Under the pieces are notes generated by a model. It was not told the origin of the DNA. It made no database searches and was given only the letters and a program-made list of their open reading frames with translations. A program made the translations under genes and the position numbers. Below are positions 55,041 through 64,000 of a DNA stretch of 64,000 nucleotides, piece by piece; the first letter of the stretch is position 1, and each line of letters begins with the position of its first letter. Source of the DNA: Rhodocytophaga aerolata (lineage in GTDB: Bacteria > Bacteroidota > Bacteroidia > Cytophagales > 172606-1); assembly GCF_030503435.1 (NCBI RefSeq), contig NZ_JAUKPO010000015.1, positions 1-64,000 of the forward strand. The letters run 5' to 3'.

Positions 55041-55922
55041 TTATTTGGGATCGGTAAAGTTTTGCACCGTATATAAAATACCTAAGCCCAGTCCCTGACT
55101 AAGCTGTACCTTCGTGTCCTGATCCCGGTCGTAAAGCAAAATACCTGTCAGATTCACACTAATATACCTGCCAACTTTTGCCGTTATAGTCGTGCTTAGC
55201 CGGTGATCTATCGCATTCAGGGCCAGTGTTTGGTAGTTGGCATAGAGCTGATAATTGGCTTTCAGGTTAAGATTTTCAGATAAATCCCGCTCTAGATCTG
55301 CCTGCACCATGGCCGCCAGCCATTCGGTACGCACGCTTTCTCCCACTGGTACGCCATACCGCTGGTTAACGCCTACGGCATCGTCGAAAAGGAAAGTAAA
55401 ACGGGGTGCAAACGGGCTCAGACGTAAAGAGAACCAAGGTTCTGGTTTGTATTCAAAGCCAATGGCAAAGGTGAGAAAAGCCGGCGCCATCAGATTAGAG
55501 ATCAGGGAGTCGCTGCCTGCTGCATCTGTATCATAAATATAGCCTGGTGCGAACTGTGTTATAAAATTTCCGGAAAAAAAGCCATTCCAGTGGCCGCTGA
55601 GCTTATAGCCTACTTTGGAGTCCAGAAAAATACGGTCGAGGCTTTTACGCATGCCTTGCCCGGCATTCTTAATCATGCCGTATTGCAGTTCGGTGGTATT
55701 ATCCCAGGAAGTTCTGTCGCGCAGATAATTGGCTTTGGCATTTAAAAAAAGGCTTAAAGCAATGGAATTAACCCCTCCGGCCTTCCAGTTGCTGCTAAAC
55801 GATGATTGATTAATATTGGCACCAGTAGATAAGGATTTGCGCCAGTAAGTCGTATCTGTTTGAGCGCTAACTGTACTCAGCCAACAAATACCTAGGCATA
55901 GTAATAAAAATGATCTGATCAT
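55041..55922 (-). CDS. DUF3078 outer-membrane-type beta-barrel protein
   Basis: A 293-residue exported protein with a signal peptide (MIRSFLLLCLGICWLSTVSAQ). The family block NINQSSFSSNWKAGGVNSIALSLFLNAKANY (in parts, INQSSFSSNWKAGG) is a recognisable DUF3078 signature, followed by repeated amphipathic strands (WFSLRLSPFAPRFTFLFDDAV; LKANYQLYANYQTLA) consistent with a small beta-barrel. Probably an outer-membrane protein, function unknown. Transcribed upstream of the lipoprotein at 54497 on the same strand. Confidence 0.85.
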   Translation of the reverse strand: MIRSFLLLCLGICWLSTVSAQTDTTYWRKSLSTGANINQSSFSSNWKAGGVNSIALSLFLNAKANYLRDRTSWDNTTELQYGMIKNAGQGMRKSLDRIFLDSKVGYKLSGHWNGFFSGNFITQFAPGYIYDTDAAGSDSLISNLMAPAFLTFAIGFEYKPEPWFSLRLSPFAPRFTFLFDDAVGVNQRYGVPVGESVRTEWLAAMVQADLERDLSENLNLKANYQLYANYQTLALNAIDHRLSTTITAKVGRYISVNLTGILLYDRDQDTKVQLSQGLGLGILYTVQNFTDPK

Positions 55923-56268
55923 ACGTTTGAAAGTTTAGTATAACAATGCTTGAAGGTGACGAAATTCAATAAAGGTAGTAACTGCCAGTAAAGGGATAAA
56001 TATGTATGGATATTATGCAAGCCAGGCGGCTGAATATTATCTGTTTGTTGAGTTAGCAGGGAAATTCAGCACGAAATATAATCCTGCCAGTATTCATTTA
56101 CAATGTTTTCCTTAATTATTTCGCGTAGCGCAGTAATTGCCCCAAAGCCACCAGAAAAGGATTTTTTCAGCTAATCATCCTGTATAACCAACTAGCACCT
56201 GTATTGTTCGTATAGTTTATTGGTTTCTTACATATAGCCACGTAACTTTCGTAAAATTTCATTTTTTC
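55923..56268. other. Intergenic region with no clear element
   Basis: About 346 bases between the DUF3078 gene and the plus-strand hypothetical gene. No gene, repeat or strong promoter was recognised. Confidence 0.4.
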
Positions 56269-56613
56269 ATGCAACAGGTAACTAATCTCATCTTGTCAGC
56301 ATCTTTATTTGGTACACAGGAAATGTTCAGAGCCCAGCTAGATGCCTATACCTCAAAGCTGAAGGTGTCACCCTTTGCTAAACTAGACAATTGCAGGCAG
56401 GGAGGAGATAATTGCCTGCGGGCTGATCTGTTTGTGGCAGCGTTTACCGACTTGGATCTACGGGCATTTATTGAATTCTTTTTATCGCTGCACTATGCCT
56501 ATCAGGGACAAGACCAGAAAAAGACCCTGCAAGTATTTATTAAACGTCCGAAAGATGAGTTTTTTTTAGTATTCACTCAGGAGACTATAGCCGAATGGGA
56601 CTTTACAGCCTAA
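56269..56613 (+). CDS. Hypothetical protein
   Basis: A 114-residue cytoplasmic protein without signal peptide. Mixed alpha/beta pattern (LFVAAFTDLDLRAFIEFFLSLHYAYQG; KTLQVFIKRPKDEFFLVFTQET). Two Cys (DNCRQGGDNC) form a C-x6-C pattern that could bind metal or form a disulphide. No family assigned. Its stop lies about 150 bases before the large lipoprotein gene. Confidence 0.55.
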   Translation: MQQVTNLILSASLFGTQEMFRAQLDAYTSKLKVSPFAKLDNCRQGGDNCLRADLFVAAFTDLDLRAFIEFFLSLHYAYQGQDQKKTLQVFIKRPKDEFFLVFTQETIAEWDFTA

Positions 56614-56766
56614 TATAGATAGGAAGAGACTGTTACACATGGCTAAGTAAAATTCGCAAAGTGCGTATACGAATACGGAAAATCGCCTGTTAGCGTAAGG
56701 CATTTTTGCTATTCTTACCAAACAGCTATGCGGCTGTACACTGTTCTGTATTTTCACTCTCTTCTT

Positions 56767-59049
56767 ATGAAATCACTCGTTCACGGAGCTATAGTTTGCC
56801 TTTGCATCTGTTTTTTTTCCTGCACCACCAATGCCCCCAACCAGCAGGTCACGCATGTGCAGCCGGTGCATCAGGATACGCTCTATTCCCAGGACTTTAG
56901 TATTCAATACAATCTAACAGAGGAAGCTACACTGAAAAAAGTGCTTTGCGACCGCAATGGCCGGATTTCAATTTTATCAACGGCAGGTTTACGTACAACC
57001 CATGCTGGCGCTTTTCTCTATCCTGGTTCGCTGGTGCCGGAGGTTTCCTACAGGCCGCTACAAGACAGAAAGATTACCGGGCTTACGCTGTATGAAGAGC
57101 AACTGGTGTATTTGGATGATAAAGCCCTGTTGAGTAATGCCTGGGCAGGAAAGCTTTATATCAACCATAGCCTTCCCGGTGCTACGTTAGTTGCACCCGG
57201 AGAAGATTTTTCTTTTCTCCTATCAGATGGTCATACTGTTCAGTACCTTACCCAGAAGCAGGTACTCTGGCAGGGCAACATTCCCGGACCTGTAATAGAT
57301 ATAGTATTCGACAAAACCCGGAATACTTTCTGGCTGTTAACAGAAAAATCACTTGTTACTTTTTCTGTGGCCAAACAAACCCTGGACACAGTTTTTGAAG
57401 GAGAAGACTTTACCTGTTTCACCCTGGCTACAGCCACCCATGAAATAATTGTTGGCTCAAGCAATGGGTTTCTACGAATTGATGCTTCATCCTATCAGCA
57501 GAAAGGTGAAAAGCAAACAAAGCTTCCCTGGACACACATTACCTCCGTACAGGAAATAGACAACCTCCTCTGGTTTGGCTCTGAGAAAGGTGCCTTTCAG
57601 CTTCTACCGGACGGAAAATATAGCTACTATGCTTCAAAACGCTGGCTTCCCTCCGATAAAGTCATCCATATTGCCAAGGGTCACCAGGGAAGTGTACTCA
57701 TACTAACAGATAAAGGCCTGGGAGAAATACACTTCCGCGATATGACATTACACGATAAGGCTCTTTATTTTGAACAACAGGTACGTAAACGCCATATCCG
57801 CAATGGATTTAACGCCACCATCGCAGGGATGACACCTGGTAATGTAAGCACAGGTTATCTGGAAGATTCCGATAACGATGGGTTATGGACAGCGATGTAT
57901 CTGGGTTCGCAGGTTTTCAGGTATGCTGTGACTAAGTCCGAAGACGCCTTGCAGAATTGCCGTGAATCATTGGATGCTATGGAGCGGCTCTACACCATAA
58001 ATCCGGTGGCAGGGTTTCCTTCCAGGTCGTTTGAGAGGCGGGGGTATGCCCTGCATGATAAAGCCAGATGGCGGCCGGCAGACGATCCTCAATGGGACTG
58101 GAAATCTACGACAAGTAGCGACGAAGCCATCGGGCATGTTTTTGCTTTAAGCGCCATGGCCGAACTCTTAGAAGATCAGGAGTTAAGAAGGAAGGCCATT
58201 ACCTTACTAGATACCCTGATGCAACATGTGGTTTCTCATGATTTTTACCTCATTGACTGGGATGGCAAACCTACGCAGTGGGGAAAATGGCACCCGGATT
58301 ATGTAAATGCCCGGCCCAAAATGGTGGGAGACCGCAAACTGAACTCATCCAATATTATTGCTATGCTCCAAACGGCCTATCATTTCACCAGAAAAGAGAT
58401 ATACAAAGAAAAAGCCTTTGAACTTATGCATGAGCATGGCTACCTGGACAACCTGAAGCGGCCAATCAAAGAAATTGGTATGGCTCCCGAATCTGCCGAT
58501 GAGTTAAGTAAAAATCTATCGGAAGCCTGGAATCACTCCGACGATGAAATGTATTTTTTGGGTTATTGGGGCCTTTACCGCTATGCATTTAACGATTCAC
58601 TGAAAATGATGTATAAAGAGGCAATTTTAGATCACTGGGAAGCGGAACGGCCAGAAAAAGAAGGTGCCTGGAATATATTCACCGCCATTACTGGTGTATC
58701 AAATTTTGACCTGAATGAAGCCGTCTGGTATTTGCAGCAGTATCCCCTGGATATGAGAACCTGGCAAATAACCAACAGCCAGCGGAAAGATATTGACTTA
58801 CTTGCTCCCAATTTTCGACAGCAAACCACCCAAGAAGTACTCCCGCCGGACGAATTACCTATTAACCGCCACAATGCTAACCGCTTCCAACTAGATGGAG
58901 GTGACCAGGGTACAGCCGAATACAGTGCCGGAGATATATGGCTTCTGCCCTACTGGATGGGAAGATATCTGGGCGTTATCAGCGCCCCTAAGGCTTCGGA
59001 AAGTGCTACTGAAAATTTAAAAGACAAAGAATTGCTTTCTGATTTGTAA
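56767..59049 (+). CDS. Lipoprotein with Reg_prop-like propeller and putative alpha/alpha barrel
   Basis: About 760 residues from ATG 56767 (MKSLVHGAIVCLC), which gives a signal peptide ending in lipobox CFFSC. The N-terminal part (about 50-330) contains propeller-like blades including NLLWFGSEKGAFQLLPDGKYSYY (in parts, LLWFGSEKGAFQL) and VLILTDKGLGEIH. The C-terminal part (about 360-700) is helical with SSDEAIGHVFALSAMAEL, DFYLIDWDGKPTQWGKWHPDY and NSSNIIAMLQTAYHF, consistent with an (alpha/alpha)6 barrel as in many glycosidases and lyases. Catalytic acids cannot be named with confidence. Directly upstream in position of the symporter/aldolase genes on the other strand. Best considered a surface glycan-related lipoprotein. 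Confidence 0.72.
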   Translation: MKSLVHGAIVCLCICFFSCTTNAPNQQVTHVQPVHQDTLYSQDFSIQYNLTEEATLKKVLCDRNGRISILSTAGLRTTHAGAFLYPGSLVPEVSYRPLQDRKITGLTLYEEQLVYLDDKALLSNAWAGKLYINHSLPGATLVAPGEDFSFLLSDGHTVQYLTQKQVLWQGNIPGPVIDIVFDKTRNTFWLLTEKSLVTFSVAKQTLDTVFEGEDFTCFTLATATHEIIVGSSNGFLRIDASSYQQKGEKQTKLPWTHITSVQEIDNLLWFGSEKGAFQLLPDGKYSYYASKRWLPSDKVIHIAKGHQGSVLILTDKGLGEIHFRDMTLHDKALYFEQQVRKRHIRNGFNATIAGMTPGNVSTGYLEDSDNDGLWTAMYLGSQVFRYAVTKSEDALQNCRESLDAMERLYTINPVAGFPSRSFERRGYALHDKARWRPADDPQWDWKSTTSSDEAIGHVFALSAMAELLEDQELRRKAITLLDTLMQHVVSHDFYLIDWDGKPTQWGKWHPDYVNARPKMVGDRKLNSSNIIAMLQTAYHFTRKEIYKEKAFELMHEHGYLDNLKRPIKEIGMAPESADELSKNLSEAWNHSDDEMYFLGYWGLYRYAFNDSLKMMYKEAILDHWEAERPEKEGAWNIFTAITGVSNFDLNEAVWYLQQYPLDMRTWQITNSQRKDIDLLAPNFRQQTTQEVLPPDELPINRHNANRFQLDGGDQGTAEYSAGDIWLLPYWMGRYLGVISAPKASESATENLKDKELLSDL

Positions 59050-59231
59050 AAACTCAAGCTTATTTGGCAGTATAAGTACTATCTATGCGAGCGTATTTTT
59101 ATATAGTTATTATTCCAAAGAGTTCTAATACAAGGTGATACCTGAAAACATCATTTTATATTTGCTACAGCACATCAGCGACCATCAAAAAGGGATGATT
59201 GACAAATGGGGAACTTCTTAGTAAACGCAGT

Positions 59232-60731
59232 TTATACTTCTACCTGTTTTTCCTTGCCTTTATTGGCCAGAACAGAAGCCAGAAAACCAACCACAAAAAT
59301 GATCAGGGTACCAAGTACAATGGTCAGGTAGCCGTGAAATGGGCTTGCAAATTGCTTAAGAGGCTCCTCAGTAAAAATAACCGGAGAAAGGCTTAGCCAA
59401 AGAATTGCCACGATTCCAGCGACCATACCTGCAATTGCCCCTTTCTGGGAAATTTGCTTAACAAATGCTGCCAGTAAAAATAAACCCAGCATGCCGCCAC
59501 TGAACACCGAAGCAAGTTTCCACCAGGCATCCAGGGCACTTTTTACATTGATCAGCGCAATGCCAATTACAATCCCTAACAGGCTGACTACTACAGAAGT
59601 CAGATACAATACACGGATGGCTTGCTGGTCGGTAACCTTGCTTTTTTTATACCGCTTATAATAATCTGTCAGCACCACAGTAGCTGAACTATTGATGCTG
59701 GTAGAAATGGTACTCATGCCTGCCGCAAAAATAGAAGCGATCAAGAGCCCGGTAAACCCGGCAGGTAGTTTGTGTACGATGAAATACGGAAAAACCCGGT
59801 CGCTCATAGCTTTATTGCGCAGGTCGGCAGGTAATTGCTCCGGCAAGGCTGTATAATAGGCATACAAAGCCGTTCCGATTATAAAAAAAAGCAGGGAGAC
59901 CGGTATGTATAATAAACCACCCCAGAAAGCAGACCGTTTAGCCTCTCCTTCCGTGCGGGAAGCCATGTAGCGCTGCACATAATTCTGGTCTATGCCATAG
60001 TTCTGCAGGTTGATAAATATCCCATAGATCAGCACCACCCAAAACGTAGATTCAGACACATGCAAACTAAAACTTCCGAGACTGAATTTATCCTGTTGGG
60101 AGGCAATCTCAAACACAGCAGATGGCCCACCTGGAATGGTTACCAGAATATAAGCCAGGCAGAACAAAGCCCCAGAAATCAACACAATCCCTTGAATGGC
60201 ATCCGTCCAGATTACCCCTTGAATACCTCCAAGCAAGGAATATACCATTACCAACAGGCCAGTAATACAAATGATAGTCATAATATCCCATCCGAACATA
60301 CTGTTCACCGGGAGGGCAAGCAGATACAAGATGGTACCCATCCGCATTACCTGAGTAAGCAGGTAGCAGGCGGATACATAAATACGAGCCCATGGCCCGA
60401 AACGGTATTCCAGAAACGTATAGGCTGATGGACTATTTACTTTCCGGTAGAGTGGTACAAAAAACTTTACGGCGATGTAGGAGGCCACAGGCAGCGACAA
60501 ACTGAACACAAAAGCATTCCAGTTGCTTTGAAAAGCATTTCCTGGCAGGGCAATAAAACTGATGCTGCTGACAAACGTAGCAAAAATGGACATGCCGACT
60601 ACCCATGTTGGAAAATTGTTTGTGCCCAGTGTAAAGGCTTCAGAAGATTTATTTTTGCTGTAAAACGAACTCCCAAACAGGGTGATTCCCAGCATATATC
60701 CCAGAAAAACAACTAAATCCAGTGTATTCAA
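59232..60731 (-). CDS. Sodium:solute symporter (SSS family)
   Basis: A 499-residue inner-membrane transporter with about 13 transmembrane helices. The SSS patterns include the unwound helix region FVSSISFIALPGNAF (about 52-66), AYTFLEYRFGPWARI and the sodium-site region IFAAGMSTISTSINSSATVV (in parts AAGMSTISTSINS). Substrate in Bacteroidota of this type is often a sugar acid or sialic acid. Its gene starts 11 bases after the aldolase gene stops, indicating one operon (aldolase first), and so its substrate probably feeds the aldolase. Confidence 0.92.
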   Translation of the reverse strand: MNTLDLVVFLGYMLGITLFGSSFYSKNKSSEAFTLGTNNFPTWVVGMSIFATFVSSISFIALPGNAFQSNWNAFVFSLSLPVASYIAVKFFVPLYRKVNSPSAYTFLEYRFGPWARIYVSACYLLTQVMRMGTILYLLALPVNSMFGWDIMTIICITGLLVMVYSLLGGIQGVIWTDAIQGIVLISGALFCLAYILVTIPGGPSAVFEIASQQDKFSLGSFSLHVSESTFWVVLIYGIFINLQNYGIDQNYVQRYMASRTEGEAKRSAFWGGLLYIPVSLLFFIIGTALYAYYTALPEQLPADLRNKAMSDRVFPYFIVHKLPAGFTGLLIASIFAAGMSTISTSINSSATVVLTDYYKRYKKSKVTDQQAIRVLYLTSVVVSLLGIVIGIALINVKSALDAWWKLASVFSGGMLGLFLLAAFVKQISQKGAIAGMVAGIVAILWLSLSPVIFTEEPLKQFASPFHGYLTIVLGTLIIFVVGFLASVLANKGKEKQVEV

Positions 60732-60742
60732 CCGTATACTTA

Positions 60743-61726
60743 TTATAGATTATGGATGGATGACTTTGGGTTAAGCACTAAATTTATCGTGTGCCTACTA
60801 GCCAGTGTGTGGAACATATCAAATAAGGCATCAAACCGGAGTTTATCTGCCTGAGTCATGGATTCAGTTGGAATACGGGAATTAGCAGCAATTCGCAAGC
60901 CTCTTTTTTGCAGGAAAAGCTTGGCTGAATACGGATAAAAAGTATGCACCAGCTTATCCATCACCAATAACATGGAGTAAAGTTGATTTAACTCGGGAGT
61001 TCTGCCAGAATGTTGGAAGCGCTTTAGCAGGTATGTAAAAAGCTCCGGATAAAAATTAGCTGAAATGGGAGAAACTCCCCGGGCACCAGCTTCCAGCGAA
61101 TCCAGGGCAGTAGGGGTATCGGCATTGTACAAACCAAAGCTGCTTCCTTGGGTTGCTTGTATTTTTTTTTGCAGCGAACCTATATGACAGCTGGTATCTT
61201 TATGATAAACAAAGCGGCCTGTATCTGCCAGCCACTTCATCAGTTCAGCGCTTACCAGTCGTTTATACGGCATAGGGCATTCGTACAACCCTAAGGGAAT
61301 ACCTTCCGTTCTGGAAATAATTTCTTCAATCCGGCTTTTCAGCACATCTTCCTCTTCGTCATTTCTGGCTAAAATGCCGGTAATCAGCACAACAGCCGAA
61401 GCTCCGGTATCGTAAATCCGTTTGATAAAATCTATATTGGCTGGCATGTACTCGCTGAAGGTTCCGGTACTCACCACAGGCACCCTTCCATTACTTTGCT
61501 TCGCCACGGTTCGTGTAATGGTCAGCCGCTCTTCGGCCGTTAGCTGGTACATTTCACTGGACAAACAATTGGTAAATAAGCCATTGGCTCCCGCTTCCAG
61601 ATAAAAATCAGTCAATTCCTGCAAGCCTCTCAAATCTAGTTCATTGGTTTCCTTTAACGGAGTAAGCATCACAGGCCATAGTCCTGGTGGTAATAAGTTA
61701 ATTGTTTCCATAGGTTGCAAAGCCAT
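60743..61726 (-). CDS. DHDPS/NAL-family class I aldolase
   Basis: A 327-residue TIM-barrel lyase of the dihydrodipicolinate synthase/N-acetylneuraminate lyase family. The Schiff-base Lys is in VYHKDTSC (about residue 180) and the catalytic Tyr in GLYECPMPYKRL (about 150). The NCLSSEMYQL block (about 58-67) differs from the classical GTTGE motif of DHDPS, pointing to a catabolic lyase rather than lysine biosynthesis. The operonic sodium symporter supports uptake and cleavage of a keto-acid sugar. N-acetylneuraminate is one candidate; 2-keto-3-deoxy acids are others. Confidence 0.9.
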   Translation of the reverse strand: MALQPMETINLLPPGLWPVMLTPLKETNELDLRGLQELTDFYLEAGANGLFTNCLSSEMYQLTAEERLTITRTVAKQSNGRVPVVSTGTFSEYMPANIDFIKRIYDTGASAVVLITGILARNDEEEDVLKSRIEEIISRTEGIPLGLYECPMPYKRLVSAELMKWLADTGRFVYHKDTSCHIGSLQKKIQATQGSSFGLYNADTPTALDSLEAGARGVSPISANFYPELFTYLLKRFQHSGRTPELNQLYSMLLVMDKLVHTFYPYSAKLFLQKRGLRIAANSRIPTESMTQADKLRFDALFDMFHTLASRHTINLVLNPKSSIHNL

Positions 61727-62282
61727 TTAATAAAATAAAAAACAGGTTGGTAGCCATACAAGTTAAGACTTAATTAGCAGGAAAAAACCTCTTTTACGTA
61801 AATATTTCCTCAAAATACGTAGTCTAAAGCAAGGCTAAAAAGTACACCTTCATAAATAAATAGAAGCTGATAACTATCCATTAAAGCTATTATTTCCACC
61901 TCTATGTATGAACGTATCTAACAACTTAAATAATTGATTATCAAATTATAGGATGCTATGACACTAATTTTCTGCCATCTATCAGTCTAGTAAACTTTCT
62001 GAAGTAATTGTCCGTACCTTAGTAATAATACTTATCTACATCTTTCATTATACTTAAATAAAAACCAGCATGCAAGTGTCATGGTAACGACTTTTACTAA
62101 AGGCCCCAGGAAAATGAGTGATCAATAGAACTACGTAGATCTATCGGCTCCTGATTGGCAATCTGCCCGGAGTAAAAGTTATAGGTAATGAAAATGGAAG
62201 AAGATATTATTCGAAGAAATTTTATGGCAGAGATGCGAAGTTAATGCTGATCTACCTGACTAATTCATTTAACACCGTTCCT
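61727..62282. other. Gene-free region
   Basis: About 556 bases between the aldolase gene and the next lipoprotein. A short frame (18 codons, near 62189) is too small to call. Nothing else recognised; it must contain the divergent promoters. Confidence 0.4.
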
Positions 62283-62978
62283 ATGAAAAAACATGTATTA
62301 ATTAGTTTGGCTGCCTGCTTGTTGAGTCTGTTCAGTTGCAAGGAAACAGAAGAGGTAATACCTGATCCGGTGGAAGATCTGGAGATCTATGATGTGGTAA
62401 GTTTTAATAAAGTAGTTGCCGGTACCTTGCTATCTGCTGTCACCAGTGATAGTGGGTTAGTCATTCCCATGACCAGTTTTAATTCCATTTCTCCTGATAA
62501 ACCAGTAGCCGCTATGGTATTTAATTCCAGCCTTCCTCATTGGGAAGATGTAGACCTGGGTACCCCTAATCAAAAATTTGGCGGCAAAGGTAAAGGCAAA
62601 GGAGGCGAAAGCGGAAATTTTATAAACAATACCGCTTTGGGAAACATAGTCGTTCTTCAAAACTTCAAACAATTTGGCACCGTGCCTAACGATGATGATG
62701 GGCCGGGGTATATTACTTTCGACTTCAGTCGTGTGAACGGAGGTATTAAGGCTACTTCGTTAACTGTGCTAGACGTTGAGACGGCCAGAGAAAAAGAGAC
62801 AGGTGACGTTAAGCTATATACTAGGAAAGGAGGTACCCTGTTGTATACGGCTACGTTTCAGGATACAGAAGCAAACGGGGTAGGTATAGTTGATTTAAAA
62901 AACACTCCTGGGGTAGGTTACCTGGAGGTAAACATCAATGGTTCTATTGCTATAGACAATTTACGTTTCTATAAGTAA
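62283..62978 (+). CDS. Hypothetical lipoprotein
   Basis: 231 residues from ATG 62283 (MKKHVLISLAACLLSLFSC). The lipobox LFSC predicts a lipidated N-terminus; a 13-codon longer frame from 62244 would hide the signal peptide. A Gly/Lys linker (GGKGKGKGGESG, about 95-106) splits two beta-rich parts, and the C-terminal TSLTVLDVETAREKETGDVKLYT ... GSIAIDNLRFY resembles the carbohydrate-binding-module-like or PEP-CTERM-style beta-sandwich domains in surface proteins. Function unknown. Confidence 0.68.
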   Translation: MKKHVLISLAACLLSLFSCKETEEVIPDPVEDLEIYDVVSFNKVVAGTLLSAVTSDSGLVIPMTSFNSISPDKPVAAMVFNSSLPHWEDVDLGTPNQKFGGKGKGKGGESGNFINNTALGNIVVLQNFKQFGTVPNDDDGPGYITFDFSRVNGGIKATSLTVLDVETAREKETGDVKLYTRKGGTLLYTATFQDTEANGVGIVDLKNTPGVGYLEVNINGSIAIDNLRFYK

Positions 62979-63318
62979 ACATCTGTTAATAAGAATCAAT
63001 AGAGAGCTGAGTTTTTGCTGTATACGGTAGTTTTAGGAATAAGCCGGTTTCGTTCTAGGAATCGGCAAGCAAAACTTCATGGGTAGGCTTCTGTTGTCCA
63101 AAAAGATTTTTCTATGTGTTAGTACATCTTCATCTATGCTATTTTTTTTGATATAACAAAGCCTTTTTGCTTAACCAGATGAGTACTTATTTATTCGTCC
63201 AATAAAAGCGTATTCACTTTCGTATTTCATTCTCCTTGCGTATATTGAGGGAGCCTGTACGCCAAATGCGTAAGCGTAAAACCAACTCGTACACAGTTTA
63301 GCCTACACTACCTGAGTT
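62979..63318. other. Intergenic region with no clear element
   Basis: About 340 bases before the MFS gene. No ORF, repeat or hairpin was recognised. Confidence 0.4.
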
Positions 63319-64000
63319 ATGAAGCGCAATGTACTGATCGTCTTTTTGATATTTTTTATCTTCTTCGTTATTTCCTTTCTAACCAATATTCTGGGCCCGA
63401 TCATTCCCGATATTATTGACAGCTTTGATCTGAGTATTGGGCTAGCCGGATTTTTACCCTTTTCTTTTTTCATTGCCTACGGCATTATGTCTATTCCTTC
63501 GGGCATTCTTATGGAAAAATATTCAGCTAAACCTGTGCTACTTTGGGCATTTTTTATGGCCTTTGCTGGAGCCTTGCTGTTTGCTTTGTTTCCTACGTTT
63601 GAGATAGCTATGGTTTCTTTGTTCTCCATCGGAATTGGCATGGCTATGTTGCAGGTAGTCATTAACCCGCTTCTCAGGCAAGCTGGCGGTGAGGAACATT
63701 TTGCGTTTAATTCGGTAATGGCCCAGCTGTTTTTTGGGGCTGCCTCTTTTCTCAGCCCTTTGTTATACAGTTATCTGGTGCAGAACCTGCATAGCCAAAA
63801 TACCAATCCGGTTATCTCCCTTTTTAACTCCCTGGTAGCCGCAGACCTTAAATGGGTATCTTTATACTGGGTTTTTGCCGTAACAGCACTCGTGGTTGCT
63901 ATTATTATTAAACTGGTAAAGTTTCCGGCAGTAGAGTTGAAGGAAGACGAAAAGATAGACACAGGTAAAGCATTTAAAGAACTGTTAGGCAACCGGTATG
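63319..64000 (+). CDS. MFS sugar transporter (FucP-like), partial at window end
   Basis: The first 227 codons of a major facilitator superfamily transporter that continues beyond the window. MKRNVLIVFLIFFIFF begins a set of hydrophobic helices: FVISFLTNILGPIIPDIIDSF (in parts), GLAGFLPFSFFIAYGIMSIPSGILMEKY shows the FucP/GluP-type motif A-like loop (PSGILMEKYSAK), and FNSVMAQLFFGAASFLSPLLY. This is the sugar-transporter subfamily common in Bacteroidota. Substrate likely a monosaccharide or related acid. Its position near the symporter/aldolase operon fits sugar uptake. Confidence 0.88.
   Translation, partial: MKRNVLIVFLIFFIFFVISFLTNILGPIIPDIIDSFDLSIGLAGFLPFSFFIAYGIMSIPSGILMEKYSAKPVLLWAFFMAFAGALLFALFPTFEIAMVSLFSIGIGMAMLQVVINPLLRQAGGEEHFAFNSVMAQLFFGAASFLSPLLYSYLVQNLHSQNTNPVISLFNSLVAADLKWVSLYWVFAVTALVVAIIIKLVKFPAVELKEDEKIDTGKAFKELLGNRY

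Overview
The window looks like chromosomal DNA of a Bacteroidota bacterium, most likely order Cytophagales. The AT-rich intergenic DNA, the lack of clear Shine-Dalgarno sites, TANNTTTG-type promoter boxes, many SPII lipoproteins, propeller-type histidine kinases, LytS/LytTR pairs, and DUF3078, Gfo/Idh/MocA and PVC-type dehydrogenase proteins all fit. The exact genus is inference. No rRNA, CRISPR array, intact insertion sequence or prophage was seen. One tRNA, tRNA-Leu(GAG), is present.

Layout. 0-6 kb holds housekeeping genes: mnmE, a GT4 glycosyltransferase, citrate synthase and an NDH-2 type NADH dehydrogenase. 6.5-12.3 kb carries a degenerate LexA/S24-like protein, a YjdF-like membrane protein and a propeller histidine kinase with its LuxR-type response regulator. 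12.4-19.4 kb carries an alpha-glucan phosphorylase-like protein with a substituted PLP lysine position, a CAP protein, a leucyl-tRNA synthetase with a ~110-residue insertion that resembles a PD-(D/E)XK nuclease core, and a Nif3-like protein. 19.5-24.5 kb is a sparse, AT-rich accessory zone next to tRNA-Leu: a HEPN-domain protein, a truncated duplicate of a neighbouring micro-gene, several very small membrane or lipoprotein genes, and a self-contained promoter/12-codon ORF/terminator unit encoding an aromatic-basic peptide. 24.5-31.2 kb has a Tat lipoprotein amine oxidase, an unannotated 35-residue histone-H1-tail-like protein, a universal stress protein, a Rdx selenoprotein-W-like protein and an Mla-type lipid transport operon (permease, ATPase, MCE protein).

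31.9-34.2 kb contains a TerB-like protein and a plasmid-style partition pair (ParA plus a small putative ribbon-helix-helix protein) flanked on both sides by repeated GTTAC motifs. 34.5-49.6 kb holds an exported Gfo/Idh/MocA oxidoreductase, a LytS/LytTR pair, a di-haem cytochrome c peroxidase, a 961-residue cupredoxin/PVC-dehydrogenase/HEAT fusion, a GH18 enzyme, a Dabb protein, an exported sugar isomerase-like lipoprotein, and a TPR kinase with a LytTR regulator. 49.8-56.6 kb is mostly lipoproteins and hypothetical proteins with a metallopeptidase and a DUF2243 protein. 56.7-64 kb looks like a carbohydrate or sialic-acid-like module: a lipoprotein with a propeller and a putative alpha/alpha barrel, a sodium:solute symporter, an NAL/DHDPS-family aldolase, a lipoprotein and the start of an MFS sugar transporter.

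Three separate sensor-regulator pairs occur in 64 kb. Strong hairpin terminators separate most convergent genes. The best leads for new biology are the leuS insertion, the micro-peptide transcription unit at 23.2 kb, the tRNA-Leu/HEPN island, the partition locus with its iteron-like repeats and the tiny histone-like protein.
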